64,000 bases of DNA from Dugong dugon (Eukaryota > Chordata > Mammalia > Sirenia > Dugongidae): NCBI GenBank assembly GCA_030035585.1, contig CM057482.1, positions 8,109,001-8,173,000 of the forward strand, read 5' to 3'. Positions 21,415-32,760 of this stretch are shown here, one piece after another. The number at the start of each line of letters is the position of its first letter. The first letter of the stretch is position 1. Under the pieces are notes generated by a model that was given only the letters and a program-made list of their open reading frames with translations, ran no database searches and was not told where the DNA came from. Both the position numbers and the translations under genes were made by a program.

Positions 21415-22065
21415 CTGTTGTTCTTGTTAGGTGCCGTTGGATTGACTCCAACTCACAGCGACCCTATGTACAGCAGAGTGAAATGTTGCCCAGTCCTGCG
21501 CCATCCTCACAGTCTTTGCTATACTTGAGCCTTTTGTTGCAGCCACTGTGTCCCTCCATCTCATTGAAGGTCTTTCTTTTCTTCCTGACCCTCTACTTTA
21601 CCAAGCATGATGTCCTTCTCCAGGGACTGGTCCCTCCTGATCACAAGTCCAAAGGACGTGTCACAAAGTCTTGTCATCCTTGCTTCTAAGGAGCATTCTG
21701 GCTGTACTTCTTCCAAGACAGGTTCGTTTGTTCTTCTGGCCATCCACGATATATTCAATATTCTTTCCCAACGGTATAATTCAAATGTGCCAATTCTTCT
21801 TCCATCTTCCTTTTTCATTGTCCCGCTTTCGCATGCATATGAGGCCGTGGAAAAGACCATGGCTTGGGTCAGGCTCGCCTTAGTCCTTAGAGTGACGTCT
21901 TTGCTTTTCAACACTTTAAAGAGGTCTTTTGCAACAGGTTTGCCCAATGTAATTTGTCATGTGATTTCTTGACTGCTGTTTCTGTGGGAGTTGATCGTGG
22001 ATCCAAGAAGATGAAATCCTTGATGACTTCAGTTTCTTTGCCATTTATCATGACCCCAACCCTCC
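21415..22065 (-). mobile_element. RTE/BovB-type LINE 3' end, longest ORF2 remnant in the window
   Basis: The fragment runs from the reversed tail 'gattgactccaactcacagc' at its + strand left end to 'cagtttctttgccatttatc' at its right. The - strand frame 21947-21561 (128 codons) covers the ORF2 C-terminus: 'VAKDLFKVLKSKDVTLRTK', 'QAMVFSTASYACESGTMKK', 'ILNISWMARRTNEPVLEEVQ', 'PECSLEARMTRL' and 'DIMLGKVEGQEEKKD', as in BovB/RTE LINEs. Catalytic reverse-transcriptase motifs lie upstream and are absent. Confidence 0.92.
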
Positions 22066-22626
22066 CTACAAGGAATTTATGATTAGATGGGAATGGGCAA
22101 AAAAAGCTGCAATTTGCAGGTCAAAAGAGAGGTACCCAATAAGTAAGAGAAATGATGGGTCTGGGGGACCGGGGGGTGGGGAGAGCAGAGTTGGGGCTGG
22201 GAGGTGAGGAGGGAGCTCGGCAGGTGCAGCCTTAGCCAAGGCTTAAGGGGTCCGTAAGATGTCAGGAAGTAGACACTCTGCATGGGAGACACGGAATGAA
22301 CAAAGTCGGGGGGTGGGGACATTTGTTGTTAAAGGACCGGGACTGTGAACTGTGTGGGGTGTGATGTTTTTACCACGGGCCTAGTGTGAAGTTGTTAGAT
22401 GTCATTGGACAAACTTTGAAGGGTAACCCATACCTCCTGCCCCTGCTTTCCTGTCGGCCACTCTTCAGCTCTTCAGCTTCCTTAGTTAGCACTGCACAGA
22501 AACACCATCCTGGAAGGCCTCCAACAACCCTATGGTGGCCAAATCTCACAGCTTGTTCTCGGGTGCCCTTCTTCTAGGCTGCGTTCAACATTTCCCCATT
22601 TATCATCCTTTTCTCTTAACACCCTC
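22066..22626. other. Unassigned sequence
   Basis: Purine-rich in the first half ('gaccggggggtggggagagc'). No gene or repeat recognised. Confidence 0.45.
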
Positions 22627-23141
22627 TGTCATGGATTTGTCCCCCCAGAAATTTGTATGTCAGCTTGGCTGAGCCATGACATGAATTGTATGGTTGTCCT
22701 CCATTTTGTGATTGTAATTTTACATTAAAGAGGATTACGGTGGGATTATATAACACCCTTACTAAGGTCACATCCCTGATCCAGTGTAAAGGGAGTTTCC
22801 CTAGGGTGTGGCCTGTACCACCTTTTATCTTACAAGAGATAAAAGGAAAGGGAAGCAAGCAGAGAGTTGGGGACCTCATACCACTAAGAAGGCAGTGCCA
22901 AGAGCAGAGCGCATCCTTTGTACCTGAGGTTCCTGCGCAGAGAAGCTCCTGGTCCGGGGGAAGATCGATAATGACGAGGACCTTCCTCCAGAGCCAACAG
23001 AGAGAGAGAAAGCGTTCCCCTGGAGCTGACACCCTGAATTTGGACTTGTAGCCTGCTAGACTGTGAGAGAATACATTTCTCTTTGTTAAAAGCCATCCAC
23101 TTGCGGTATTTCTGTTATAGCAGCACTAGATGACTAAGACA
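22627..23141 (+). mobile_element. Solo LTR, ERVL-MaLR-like
   Basis: Starts TGTCATGGATTTG and ends GACTAAGACA, colinear with the copies at 4991 and 8859 ('gacctcataccactaagaag', 'gtgagagaatacatttctct'). Flanked by ccctc and ccctt, a 4/5 target duplication. Confidence 0.88.
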
Positions 23142-23391
23142 CCCTTTCTCCCTGTGGCCTCTGACACCAGACTGCCTGGACGTCCTTCTCTCTGGCTTGT
23201 TTCTTCTCTGCCTTCCCTTTCCTCTTCCCTGGACATACCTACATTCGCTTGAGTTCCCCTTGTCCTCCCTCTCCCACCTATTCTCTGTGCCCCAAGGGCT
23301 ATACCTCTCACCTATGTGCAAGTGTGTCCTGGCTTGCTCTGCTTTTTAGATGAAGTCCCTTGGCCACCTCAGTGTGGTCAGCCCAGCTCTG

Positions 23392-23745
23392 GGGTTGTTG
23401 TTGTTGTTGCCATCTGCCATCAACTTGGCCCCTGATGCATGGTGACGCCGTGTATGATGGAAGGAAACACTGCCCAGTCCTCACCATCCCTGTGATCAGT
23501 TGTGGATCAGACTGTTGTGATCCATAGGGTTTTCATTAGCAAAGTTTTCAGAAGCAGATTGCCAGGCCTTTTTTCCTAGTCCATCTTAGTCTGGAAGATC
23601 TGCTGAAGCCTGTTCAGCATCATAGCAACACATAAGCCTCCACTGACAGACAGGTGGTAGCTGTGCATGAGGTGCATTTACCAGGGATCGAACCTGGATC
23701 TCCTGCATAGAAGGCAAGAATTCTGTCACTGACCCACCACTTCCT
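23392..23745 (-). repeat. tRNA-Gly-headed SINE
   Basis: Reverse copy. The tail appears on the + strand as 'gttgttgttgttgccatctg', the body contains 'tgaagcctgttcagcatcat', and the tRNA-Gly head lies at about 23671-23740 ('ccagggatcgaacctggatc', 'aaggcaagaattctgtcac'). Same architecture as at 12150 and 29222. Confidence 0.9.
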
Positions 23746-23827
23746 CACTTGGGGGTTAGGATTCTGCATTTGTGAACGCTTGAGCCCCAGAGAACTGAAA
23801 TTCAATCCACAGATATCGATTAAGCAC

Positions 23828-24351
23828 TGTCTTAGTTATCTAGTGCTGCTCTAACAGAAATACCACAAGTGGATGGCTTTAACAAAGAGAAATTTATTTC
23901 CTCATAGTAAAGTAGGCTAGAAGTCCAAATTCAGGACATCAGCTCCAGGGGAAGGCTTTCTGTCTCCGTCAGCTCTGGAGGAAGATCCTTGTCATCAATC
24001 TTCTCCTGGCCTAGGAGCTTCTCTGTGCAGGAACATTGGGTCCAAAGGATGTGCTCTGCTCCCGGTGCTGCTTTCTTGGTGGTATGAGGTTCCCCTGTCT
24101 CTCTGCTGGCTTCTCTATTTTATATCTGAAAAGAGATTGGCTCAAGACACAATCCAATCTTATAGATTGAGTCCTGCCCCATTAACATAACTGCCGCCCA
24201 TCTGTGATTAACATCACAGAGGCAGGATTTACAACACAGAGGAAAATCACATCAGATGACAAAATTGTGGACAGTCACACAATACTGGGAATCATGGCCT
24301 AGCCAAATCGATACACATATTTTTGGGGGACACCATTCAACCCATGACAAG
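23828..24351 (-). mobile_element. Solo LTR, ERVL-MaLR-like, reverse orientation
   Basis: On the + strand it runs from 'tgtcttagttatctagtgct' to 'ttcaacccatgaca'; in reverse this is the TGTCATGGGTTG...CTAAGACA family seen at 4991, 8859 and 22627. Flanks agcac and agcag give a 4/5 target duplication. Confidence 0.9.
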
Positions 24352-25117
24352 CAGCTACTGGATGTAAGCCCCAGGGGAGACAAGTAACAGCAGCCTGGGA
24401 TCATCCATCCATTATACCTGCTTCCTGTCCGGCCTTCCCTTTCCAAGGGCCTCATCCCTTCAAAGCTCGGACTCAGATATAAATATCTACGGAGACCAAA
24501 ACTCTCTTCGTCCTTTTCTGTAATTTCAGAACTCTTGCATTCCTTAGCCTTGTACTTCCTAGTGATTTGACAAAAGGTGAAGAGCGTTTCATCGGATTTC
24601 TAGAGCAGTGGCAGCTTCAGCAGAGAGAGGTGGCTGTGCGCTCGAGTGGATCCTTCCCACCGTTTAAAACGTGGGCAGGGGCCCGAGGGATTTGTGTGTT
24701 CTCTGAGACTGCGTCTTGCACAGGCGACTTTGAGCTTGACACCCCTGTCACAGAGCCAGTGCCTGGAAACCCTGAAACTATTCTCGGTATTCATAATACA
24801 CACTGGGGAGGTTTAGGTGGTATTTTTAGCGCTCCCCAAGACAAGTTATCACCAAAGGAGGTAGCAGCGCTTATCAGGTGCATTGTGGGAGACAGAGCTG
24901 AGTGCATGCTTTCTCTGGCTAATTTTAGCTTCCTGGTGGCTGAGGATGGGAATGAGGGCTTATCACACAGTCCCTATGCCTTCAGAGGCTCTGATCTTCC
25001 TGGGAGACTAAATGCACAAAGGTTTTAGGGTCACTTCTGTCCCTGGGGCTTGGCACTGGCCCAGGGTACTGCTAGCCCAGTGTCTCACTGCCCGGACACT
25101 CCTGAGCTCTGTCTGCT
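24352..25117. other. Unassigned sequence with one longer open frame
   Basis: A 153-codon frame at 24567-25028 (+) is the longest outside repeats on that strand. It starts MTKGEERFIGFLEQW and contains no domain, membrane segment or motif I recognise. No splice or promoter support is visible, so I do not call it a gene. Confidence 0.4.
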
Positions 25118-25733
25118 TGCTACGGATTGAGTTGTGTCCCTGCAAAAAATATGTGTTGTAGATCCTAAACCCCTATGCCCGTGCATGTAGCCCATTTGGG
25201 AATACGGCTTTCTTTGTTACGTTAAGATCATATCAGTGTTGTTGTTGTGTGCCTTGGAGTCGATTCCAATTCATGGCAACTGCATAGGACAGACTAGAAC
25301 TGCCCCGTAGGGTTTCCTAGCCTGCAGTCTTTATGGGAGCAGATTGCCAGGTCTTTTCTCCTGCAGAGCTGCGGATGGGTTCAAACTGCCAACCTTTCTG
25401 TTAGCTGCTGAGCGCTTAACCGTTGTGCCACGTGGGCTCCTATATCAGTGTAGGATGTTGTCTGAGATATAAAAAGAGCAGATTAGGCAGAGAGAAAGAA
25501 GCACAAATGGCAAGATACAAGCCACAGGAAGATCTGCCGAGGAACCAAGGAACAGAAGCTGAGCAGAGACGATGACCTGCCCCTGGAGTCTACAGAGAGA
25601 GAGCCTCCCCATGGAGCCGGTGCCCTGAATTCTGACTTCTAGCCCCCTAAAAACTGTGAAAAAATAAATTTCTGTTTGTTAAAGCCACCCACTTGTGGTG
25701 TTTCCGTTATAGCAGGACTAGATAACTAAGACA
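25118..25733 (+). mobile_element. Solo LTR, MaLR-like, interrupted by a SINE
   Basis: Starts TGCTACGGATTGAGTTG and ends GATAACTAAGACA. 'gagatataaaaagagcagat' and 'gtgaaaaaataaatttctg' match the copy at 15893. It is split by an antisense SINE at 25240-25441. Flanks ctgct and cccct are a weak match. Confidence 0.83.
25240..25441 (-). repeat. AfroSINE, longer-body variant, inside the LTR
   Basis: Reverse copy from 'gttgttgtgtgccttggagt' (tail) to 'gttgtgccacgtgggctcct' (head), with the 'cctgcagtctttatgggagc' body insert. Perfect target duplication atatcagtgt at 25230-25239 and 25442-25451. Confidence 0.95.
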
Positions 25734-25944
25734 CCCCTCCTTCTGCCCTCTGGCAGGAAAGAGGGAGCACATGCCCCTGCCATCCTAGCATTAGGTCACC
25801 GAGCTATAGGACAGGGACTTGGAGTGGAGAGGATCTGACAGGACTTCATGCCTCACAAGCTAGTTTTACTACCTGTGAATGCTTGACACACTCTTTAGTT
25901 TGCCTGTGGCACTGTCTACCCGTGTCAGTTTGTCATACGGTGGT

Positions 25945-26310
25945 GGCTTGTGTGTTGCTGTGATGCTGGATGCTATGCCACTGGTATTTCAAATACCAGC
26001 ATGGTCACCCGTGGTGGATAGGTTTCAGCAGAGCTTCCAGATTAAGACAGACTAGGAAGAAAGACCTGGGGATCTATTTCCAAAAACTAGCCAGGACTAC
26101 CCAGCGGATCACAACAGAATATTTCTGATACAGTCCTGGAAGATGAACCCCCTAGGTTGGAAGGTGCTCGAAATACACAGTGACCACAGCAGTGGACTCG
26201 AGCATAGCAACAACCGTGAAGATGGTGCTGGACTGGACAGTGTTCCGTTCTGTTGTCCCTGGGGTTGTCATGAGTTGGAGCTGACTCCACGACACCTAAT
26301 GACAACAGCA
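25945..26310 (+). repeat. RTE-tailed repeat without a tRNA-Gly head
   Basis: Runs 'gtgatgctggatgctatgcc', 'caaataccagcatggtcacc', 'aggtttcagcagagcttcc', 'gatcacaacagaatatttct' to the tail 'gttgtcatgagttggagctg' with (ACA)n. The 'ggtttcagcagagcttcc' to 'ggatcacaacag' section is shared with the tRNA-Gly SINE bodies. A relative lies at 62133-62485. It could be an RTE-derived nonautonomous element. Confidence 0.75.
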
Positions 26311-27591
26311 TGGGGTTTCTTGGAGAGTCCTGAGCTGCAGATTCTTCAGGGCCACAACTGATGACTGTGCGGAGGCGGTAGGCAGGTTTTAAATGCCTGG
26401 CTTCTTGGGACCATGTGGCTCTGGCTAGGGACAGTTACTCCTGGGACAGTGGAGTGCAGGACAGTGGAGGGGCAGGAAGTTGGGTGCTCTTGTTGGGACT
26501 TTCCACTGTCTCTAGATTGTTAAAGCCACGACAGGCAGAGGGACTTGACAAAGGGAAGGTGTACAGGTCTGTGCATAGGCAGACACATGCCTGACCTTTT
26601 GTGGGAGCCAGTTGCCAGGTAAGGGAGCCCTGGTGGGTTGGAGGGAGAGTGGTCAAGCCGGACTTTGTCCACCTCATGGTCCATTGCTCCTCTCAGTCCT
26701 CATCTGCTCGGAGCACCCAAACACATTACCTCTTGGTTTGTCTTTTGCGTGGGTTGTAATGACTCAAACTACTGTGCTTGTATAATTCTCCATGGTTTGG
26801 AAGCAGGTCTGACAGAAAACTGGAAAAAATGGTTTCTCCAAATGATGGGGGACATGTCCTGTTACATTCAGGTCTGACTGACTGTCCGTCACCAAGAGTT
26901 GTCGGGCCTTGGCTTTCCTTTCTTGGGACGTAGAAGGAGGAATCCGGGTCAACAATGGAGCCTTTGTTGGCAGGCAGCTCCAGAGTGGCTTTGCCACAGC
27001 CTCTCTGGCATCTGAGTTGGAGCAAGGGCTTACGTAGAGATGGCGAGTGGGGACAATGCTTGCTCTTGTGCCTGGCCTTTTCCCCACTTCTCTCTGTGCT
27101 GAGCATCAGGCAGGGTTGTGTCCTCCCTGCTCCGCCCCGACTCCTCATGATGGACACACAGTGACAGTGAGTTTGGAAGGTCTTTCCCAATGAGGACATG
27201 GTTCCCCCTGTGCTTCTAATTTCCCATTCGCAGCCGGGCTCGGTGAGAAACGGAACATTTCTTAATTGTCAATAAAGAGCCATTTTCGGTTGGTTGTGGG
27301 TTTTCTCTAGCATTCTAAGAACAGCTCTCACACCTCTAGAAGAGGGAGCAGCTTTGATTGATGACATTGGATAAAGAAAGGTAGGTGAGGTTGACACGGG
27401 TTGAGCGGGAATCTGCGTAGTCCTTTTGCATGCTGTGATTACTCAGCTGTTTGGGAAGTGGTCGGTTCGGGTTTTTAAAAAAAAAAAAGAAAAGAATGGA
27501 GGTAATTTACCTGCCCATCTTGCCTCCCAGGGTAGAAACATAAACAGGATAACATAATATGAAAGTACTTTATTTAAAAAGGTAGAACCCA
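26311..27591. other. Unassigned sequence
   Basis: A 157-codon - strand frame (27199-26726) has no recognised domain and overlaps other frames. An A-run lies at 27477-27488. No clear repeat. Confidence 0.45.
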
Positions 27592-27628
27592 GAAAACCAA
27601 ACCCGTTGTCATCAAATCGATTCCGACA
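27592..27628 (-). repeat. AfroSINE tail fragment
   Basis: 'gaaaaccaaacccgttgtca' followed by 'tcaaatcgattccgac' is the reverse complement of the AfroSINE 3' end; the rest is missing. Confidence 0.75.
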
Positions 27629-27653
27629 GTATTTTATGAACTGTTTTTAAACT

Positions 27654-27812
27654 GGAGCCCTGGTAGCCCCGCAGCTAACAGCTTGGCTGCTAACCAAAAG
27701 GTGGGCAGTTTGAATCCACCAGACGTTCCTTGGAAACCCTATGCGGCAGTTCTACTCTGTCCTATAGGGTTGCTATGAATTGGAGTTGACTCGACAGCAA
27801 CAGTTTTTTTTG
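27654..27812 (+). repeat. AfroSINE type A
   Basis: Full copy: 'ggagccctggtagccccgca', 'ggcagtttgaatccaccag', 'ccttggaaaccctatgcggc', tail 'gaattggagttgactcgaca'. Confidence 0.94.
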
Positions 27813-28429
27813 GTTATCTTTAAACTACTCTTCAAGCACTGAATATCCTATGAAATTAGTTTACAGTAGGTAGGATTGTATGTGTGTGCACACGTGCATG
27901 TATACACATATGTATAAAGGCACTCAGATATGCTGGACAAATCAAGTTGGGACTCCTGTTTTGCAGGTTGACAGTAAGACAATGATCCACCAGAACTTGT
28001 TGTTTGGACCCTTTACTGCAAAAGAGCATACATAGAAGCCTGTCATCGAGGCTGAGTTTGGTCTTAGTGGACATTTTGGCAAGCTCAGTGTTTTGCCTCT
28101 TTTCTCCTGCTCCCACTGGTTCTGTTTTAGGGTGTGGCCTTCAGATCAGGGCTGGCCTAGGGCCATTTAGCTATCTCAGGTCCTGAGCTCTGCCATGAGC
28201 CAAGAGGCCACTGCTTGGTTACTTTTGTTCCTCTGCCTCCCAGAGGCGTTTCCCCTTGAATGATCAATTTTCACTGGGTAATTTGAAAAGGGGAGATTAC
28301 TAGAAAGAGGCAGAAGATGACCCGCGATTGTTATTCTCTGCTTCTGGAGTGGCCCTGGGCGGCTCTGAGCAGAGTTGCCAGCTTCAGATGCTGCCCAGGT
28401 GTTCCTGCTACCTGTTTCCATTGAAAGCT

Positions 28430-28580
28430 TGGTGCAGTGGTTAAGAGCTCGGCTGCTAACCAAAAGGTCAGGAGTTGGAATCCACCAGGCACTCCTTGGA
28501 AACCCTATGGGGCTGTTCTACTCTGTCTTATAGGGTCGCTGTGAGTCGGAATCCACTCAGCGGCAGTGGGTTTGAGTAAT
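28430..28580 (+). repeat. AfroSINE type A, slightly 5'-truncated
   Basis: Begins within the head ('ttggtgcagtggttaagagc') and continues through 'aatccaccaggcactccttg' to 'gtgagtcggaatccactcag'. Confidence 0.92.
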
Positions 28581-28587
28581 GTTTTTT

Positions 28588-28713
28588 AAGGAGTCCGTGG
28601 GTGATGCAAACGATGAAGCCCTCAACTGCTAGCCAACAGGTGGCAGTTTGAACCCACCCAGAGGAAGGCAGGCCGGTGATCCACTTCTGAAAGGTCACAG
28701 CCTTGAAAACACA
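28588..28713 (+). repeat. Type B SINE, 3'-truncated
   Basis: Starts 'aaggagtccgtgggtgatgc', continues 'tttgaacccacccagaggaa' and 'cacttctgaaaggtcacagc', and breaks off without the tail. It directly follows the preceding SINE. Confidence 0.85.
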
Positions 28714-29075
28714 GCCCCCTCCTCTGTTATCACTCTCCTGTCTTAGTTTTGCCCTTTTTTGAACTTGAGTGAAATCATCAAGTGTGCCCTCTTTTTGCTG
28801 GCTGCTTCTTTTTGACGTTCTATGTGTGAGAACCATCCACGTGTGTGAGTCCTTAGCACTCAGTCGTGGGTCTGCCCTTCTCAGAATTGTGTAATGTTCC
28901 ATTACATGAATATACCACAATCAGTCATCCTTTCTTCTGCCGTGGGGATTTGGATTTCCAGATTTTGGCTTTTATGAATAAAGCTGATAGAAACATTTTA
29001 TTATTATTTGTTTTGACGTGGGAGGGTCTATACCTAGGCGCAGTATTTCAGATATGTTTTGATTTGCTTTTCCTG
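28714..29075 (-). mobile_element. Ancient LINE-1 ORF2 3' fragment
   Basis: 'gtgtaatgttccattacatg', 'aatataccacaatcagtcat' and 'ctatacctaggcgcag' follow the antisense order of the L1 ORF2 C-terminal region (compare 'tagtattccattgtgtg' and 'atatacctagaagtag' in the copies near 8.1 and 10.0 kb). Strongly decayed. Confidence 0.7.
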
Positions 29076-29221
29076 GCACATTCATTCCAAGCCAGTTAGG
29101 GAAGGCACCAGGGAGGGGTACTCCACGCAGGGGGGACCTGCACATGCAGAAGTCCTGAGGAGGAAAGAGCTGGTCACGACAGAAAATGTCCAAGTGCCAA
29201 CTCTACCTTCCCACGCTAATG

Positions 29222-29565
29222 CAGTGGTGGTTGTTGGCTGCCATTGAGGTGGTTACCTGACTCCTAGTGATCCCACACACAGCAGAATGCAATTCTGCCC
29301 AGTCCTGCGCCATCCCCATGACCAGTTGCAGGTTGGACCATTGTGATCCATGGGGTCTTTGTTGGCTGATTTTCAGAAGTAGATTACCAGGCCTTTCTTC
29401 CTAGTCCATCTTAGTCTAGAAGCTCCTCTGAAACCTATTCAGGGTTATATCAATACGCAAGCCACTGACAGACAGGTGGTGGCTCTGCATGAAGTGCATT
29501 GGCCAGGAATTGAACCTGGGTCTCCTGTGTGGAAGGGGAGAATTCTGCCTCTGAGCCACCAGTGC
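29222..29565 (-). repeat. tRNA-Gly-headed SINE
   Basis: The best-preserved head in the window: 70 nt at 29565-29496 on the - strand, starting GCACTGGTGGCTCAGAGG and ending TTCCTGGCCAATGCA, with a tRNA-Gly-like anticodon arm and a T-arm reading GGTTCAATTCC. The body and the RTE-type tail lie to the left. The attached body marks it as a SINE, not a tRNA gene. Confidence 0.9.
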
Positions 29566-29572
29566 CTCATGA

Positions 29573-31828
29573 GTGAAGTCATGGCCTGGGAAATTTAACC
29601 ATTCTTTGTGGGATACAGGAAGGAAGGATGAGTGGATTTTCTTTACAAGCAAAATAGTAGAAGGAGACGGAGGAGCCCAGCAGTGAAGCCCCCAGGAGAG
29701 CACCAGGAGGCCCACGCCAGTACTCTGTGCTGTCCACACCTGCCCTGGTTCGGCTCTACTGGAAAGCCTGTGGGCTGTCCACTGAGGGACACCATAGAGT
29801 TGGATGGACATATTTGGGCCCTCAGATTTGGAAGCCGGTGGTACCCGTTGGGTCCCTGGTTTTTAGCCAATGACTCATCTTCCCCAGACCCTGAGGGTCC
29901 AGATTCCCAGCCTGGATATTTGCCGGCCTGGATATAAGAGGCAGTGTCCCACCTTGGGGAAGCACAGAAGTGGGCTTAGCCAGAGGGGATGCTCTTTTTA
30001 GGAGAAGGGTGGGGTAGTGCTGCAAGTGACCGGAGCAGGAGGAAATGGCCGGCAGCTGTGGGTGTGTCTTGTCAGCTGGTCCAGGCCCCCCACCCCAGGA
30101 CTGGGGAATAAAAAGCTTGTGTGGTGTGGGGCTCTGGTGGAAATGGAAACCACATGGAGGCTGGAGGCTGGAGGCTGGACAGCATCCGTGGCGATTTCTC
30201 TTCCCCTAGCCTGTTGCCTTGTGTCTCATCTTTAATTGTTTGGGAATTTTCTAGCTCTGGTGAAATATCCATCCCGACCACAGTGAAGCCACCCCCATAA
30301 AGAGGAGGCTGTGGAAGGAGACACTGAAGCAATTTCAGACTCTCGAGAGCTCCCATTTTGCTGAGCAGGTCCCCCAAGGGCTGTGGCCATGAGAATCCTG
30401 TGGGTAGTTGGGGTACCCCCTTCAGAACAAGGGTGCCTCTTGCCTTCCCCCAGCCTGATGTCCCTGGTAGCCCTTTCCTGAACGTCTACTGATGTTTTCC
30501 CAGTGTTTCTCTCCACCCTCCAGTATTATTAATGAGTAAAGAAGATGAACAGACTCTTCTGTGTTTAATAAACTTAAACCCATCCCTCTTACAGAGCAAG
30601 GCTAAAGCCGCCCGCCGAGTTTCCCTCTCCTGACCCTCACCTCTGGTGGCTGAGGGTTTGTGAGGTGCACTCCGGTGTAGGCTGTTCCCCCCTGGATCTC
30701 CTATTTCTTTTTTTTTTTTTGTATCCAGAAACCAAATTATAGTTCTGTTTTCTTGGACGCAGATGCTGAGAGCCAGTGCTGTCACTTTACAGACCCTAAG
30801 AGTGTCAGCTGTCATCTCGCTGCCCGGGTGGCCTCTCATGTGTCTCTGCCAGTGTGACCCTCTGCCTCAGTTGTATGCCAGCCCCAGTGCTGCTTCAGGC
30901 TGGCGTTGAATAATAAGAAGCCTTCCAAGGGTTCTTCAGTGATAGTTTTTTCTTTAGTTCTCACGCAAATCTGTTTGCCACTCGTAAATGCAAAATTATA
31001 TAGAAACTAAAGTTTGATTCTTGGGGAGTCTGGTTACCAGGAAAGACCTTTCTTTCCTTGTTTCTCTTTGTAAGTGTGATTTGACTTTATTTTCAGAGTT
31101 GATCTGGCACCTGACTGGGTAAGATGTAATCAGCTAGAAGTGTTTTTCACTCAGGCACACAGATACTTTTGTTTCCATTAAATAATTAGAAATTTGATGC
31201 TATGGAGGATCACCTTTATTCTGGTTCATGTTAGCAGCCAAAGATGGAGCATTCTTGGAAGGTCTGATGAAATGCTCATTTTGAATGCAAATTCTTTGCA
31301 CAGTTAGGAGGAAAGTGAGATCCTTGTGGCTTCCAAGTGCGCTCTCTGCATTTTTGCCATTCCTTCGGATGGCTCGGGGTGGGCTCATGACTAAATCCCT
31401 CAGCATCTTTATTATGATTTCAGATTTGTGGCTCCAGGACGTTAACCCTCTGTTCGCAGCTCACAGCGTGTAGGTGCTTGCGTGATTGCTCTGTGGGGTT
31501 TTTACTAGTCTATTTTTTGTTTTGTTTTTTAGTGGTCTTTGGATTTCCTCTCTCATTTGCCTTATGGATGATGGATGCACTGGGAAACGTGTTAGTTTTT
31601 TTTTTTTTTTTTTGAGGCAAATGATACGTGCCAAGCTCTTTAGCTCTTCTACTTAGCAGTGGAGGTGTGTGCTGTTTCTTTTTAGCCGTAGAAGATTCCA
31701 GCTCCTTCTCTGTTCTCTTCTGTGAGGCTTCTTTCTCCGTTCTCAGTAGCCTAGCTGCCTTGTCCCAGCCTGAGATCGGGAGGTTCCTTGGCCTCAGGCC
31801 CTATGGAAGTAATGGGGTTCCTTTGCAG
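29573..31828. other. Repeat-poor unassigned sequence
   Basis: Several 60-130 codon frames on both strands, none with a recognised domain. T-runs occur at 30709-30720 and 31593-31612. This and the next few kilobases are the least repeat-loaded part of the window and so the most plausible place for host exons. Confidence 0.45.
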
Positions 31829-31892
31829 TGAGCCTGGGGAGCCTGGGGAAGCAGTTCTCCTTCCTAGACCGCCTTCTGGAGAGACTGCAGTG
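31829..31892 (+). other. Weak candidate internal exon
   Basis: A 64-nt segment is preceded by 'ggggttcctttgcag' and followed by 'gtaagttc', matching splice acceptor and donor consensus. Two of its three frames are open. There is no protein match I can name, and such signal pairs also occur by chance. Confidence 0.15.
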
Positions 31893-32760
31893 GTAAGTTC
31901 ATGGAGGCAGTTTAAGACGCCAGTACTCTCCCGCAGTCAGGCAAGTTGCATTCCTTTTCCTGAAAGAGAGAATTTTACTTCTTAAACCACTGCTTCTGTA
32001 TTCTCTGATCTAGAGACCATTGATTGGATTGTTTATGGAGGGTTCAGCTTCTCAGCTAAGTTGGCCTCTGACATGGAAGCTGTGTATGTATACAGCTGGG
32101 GCCAGTAGAGGCTTTGGGAATGACCAGGTAGCCTTGATGTAGCCATTTTTCTCTAACCACAAAACAATGGCTTCACATTGAGTTTACCTCTTGAGAGAGG
32201 GTAGTGGGCTGATTTCTGATTGCCAAGTCTTTCGAGATGTGAAAACTTGATACACACTGAGTGTAGTTGCAGCTATGCTATTTAAAAAAAAAAAATTATT
32301 GTAGAGCTGTTTGTTTACTTATTTATTTTGCTTATGCATTTTTGCAAGGCAGAACGTAGAATTCAGAATGAAGTTTCCATGTCTGTGCTTAGTTTGTTGA
32401 CTGGATGGAATCCTACTGGAGTGGGAAGGAGGAATTGAGTCCAGGAGCCTCTGCCTTTCCTTTATCTGAACTGTAAGATCACCAGGGACTTTTGTGGTGG
32501 GTGGTGATGTAGAGAAACAAATGGCTTTCAGCCTTGCTTTTCTCTCCAGTGGAAATGTGATAGGGCTTTGAGAAGGCTGGTTGGAAGTGGCCCCTGACAG
32601 GGGTGTTATGGGAAGAGGCAGCAGCTCCAGGCTTGAACTGCTCTTCTGGAAAGCTTTGGGAATGATGTTTAAATCCAGACTGAGCGGCCTACCAGAGGAA
32701 GAACCAGGACTCATAACTTCACCCCATCCTCTTCTTACTTCCTACATTTTAGGTAAAGAT

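Noticed and set aside
21561..21947. 128-codon - strand frame
   Set aside because: It is the C-terminal remnant of an RTE/BovB LINE ORF2, lacking catalytic motifs.
26726..27199. 157-codon - strand frame
   Set aside because: No domain, overlapping frames on the same and opposite strand, no splice or promoter evidence.
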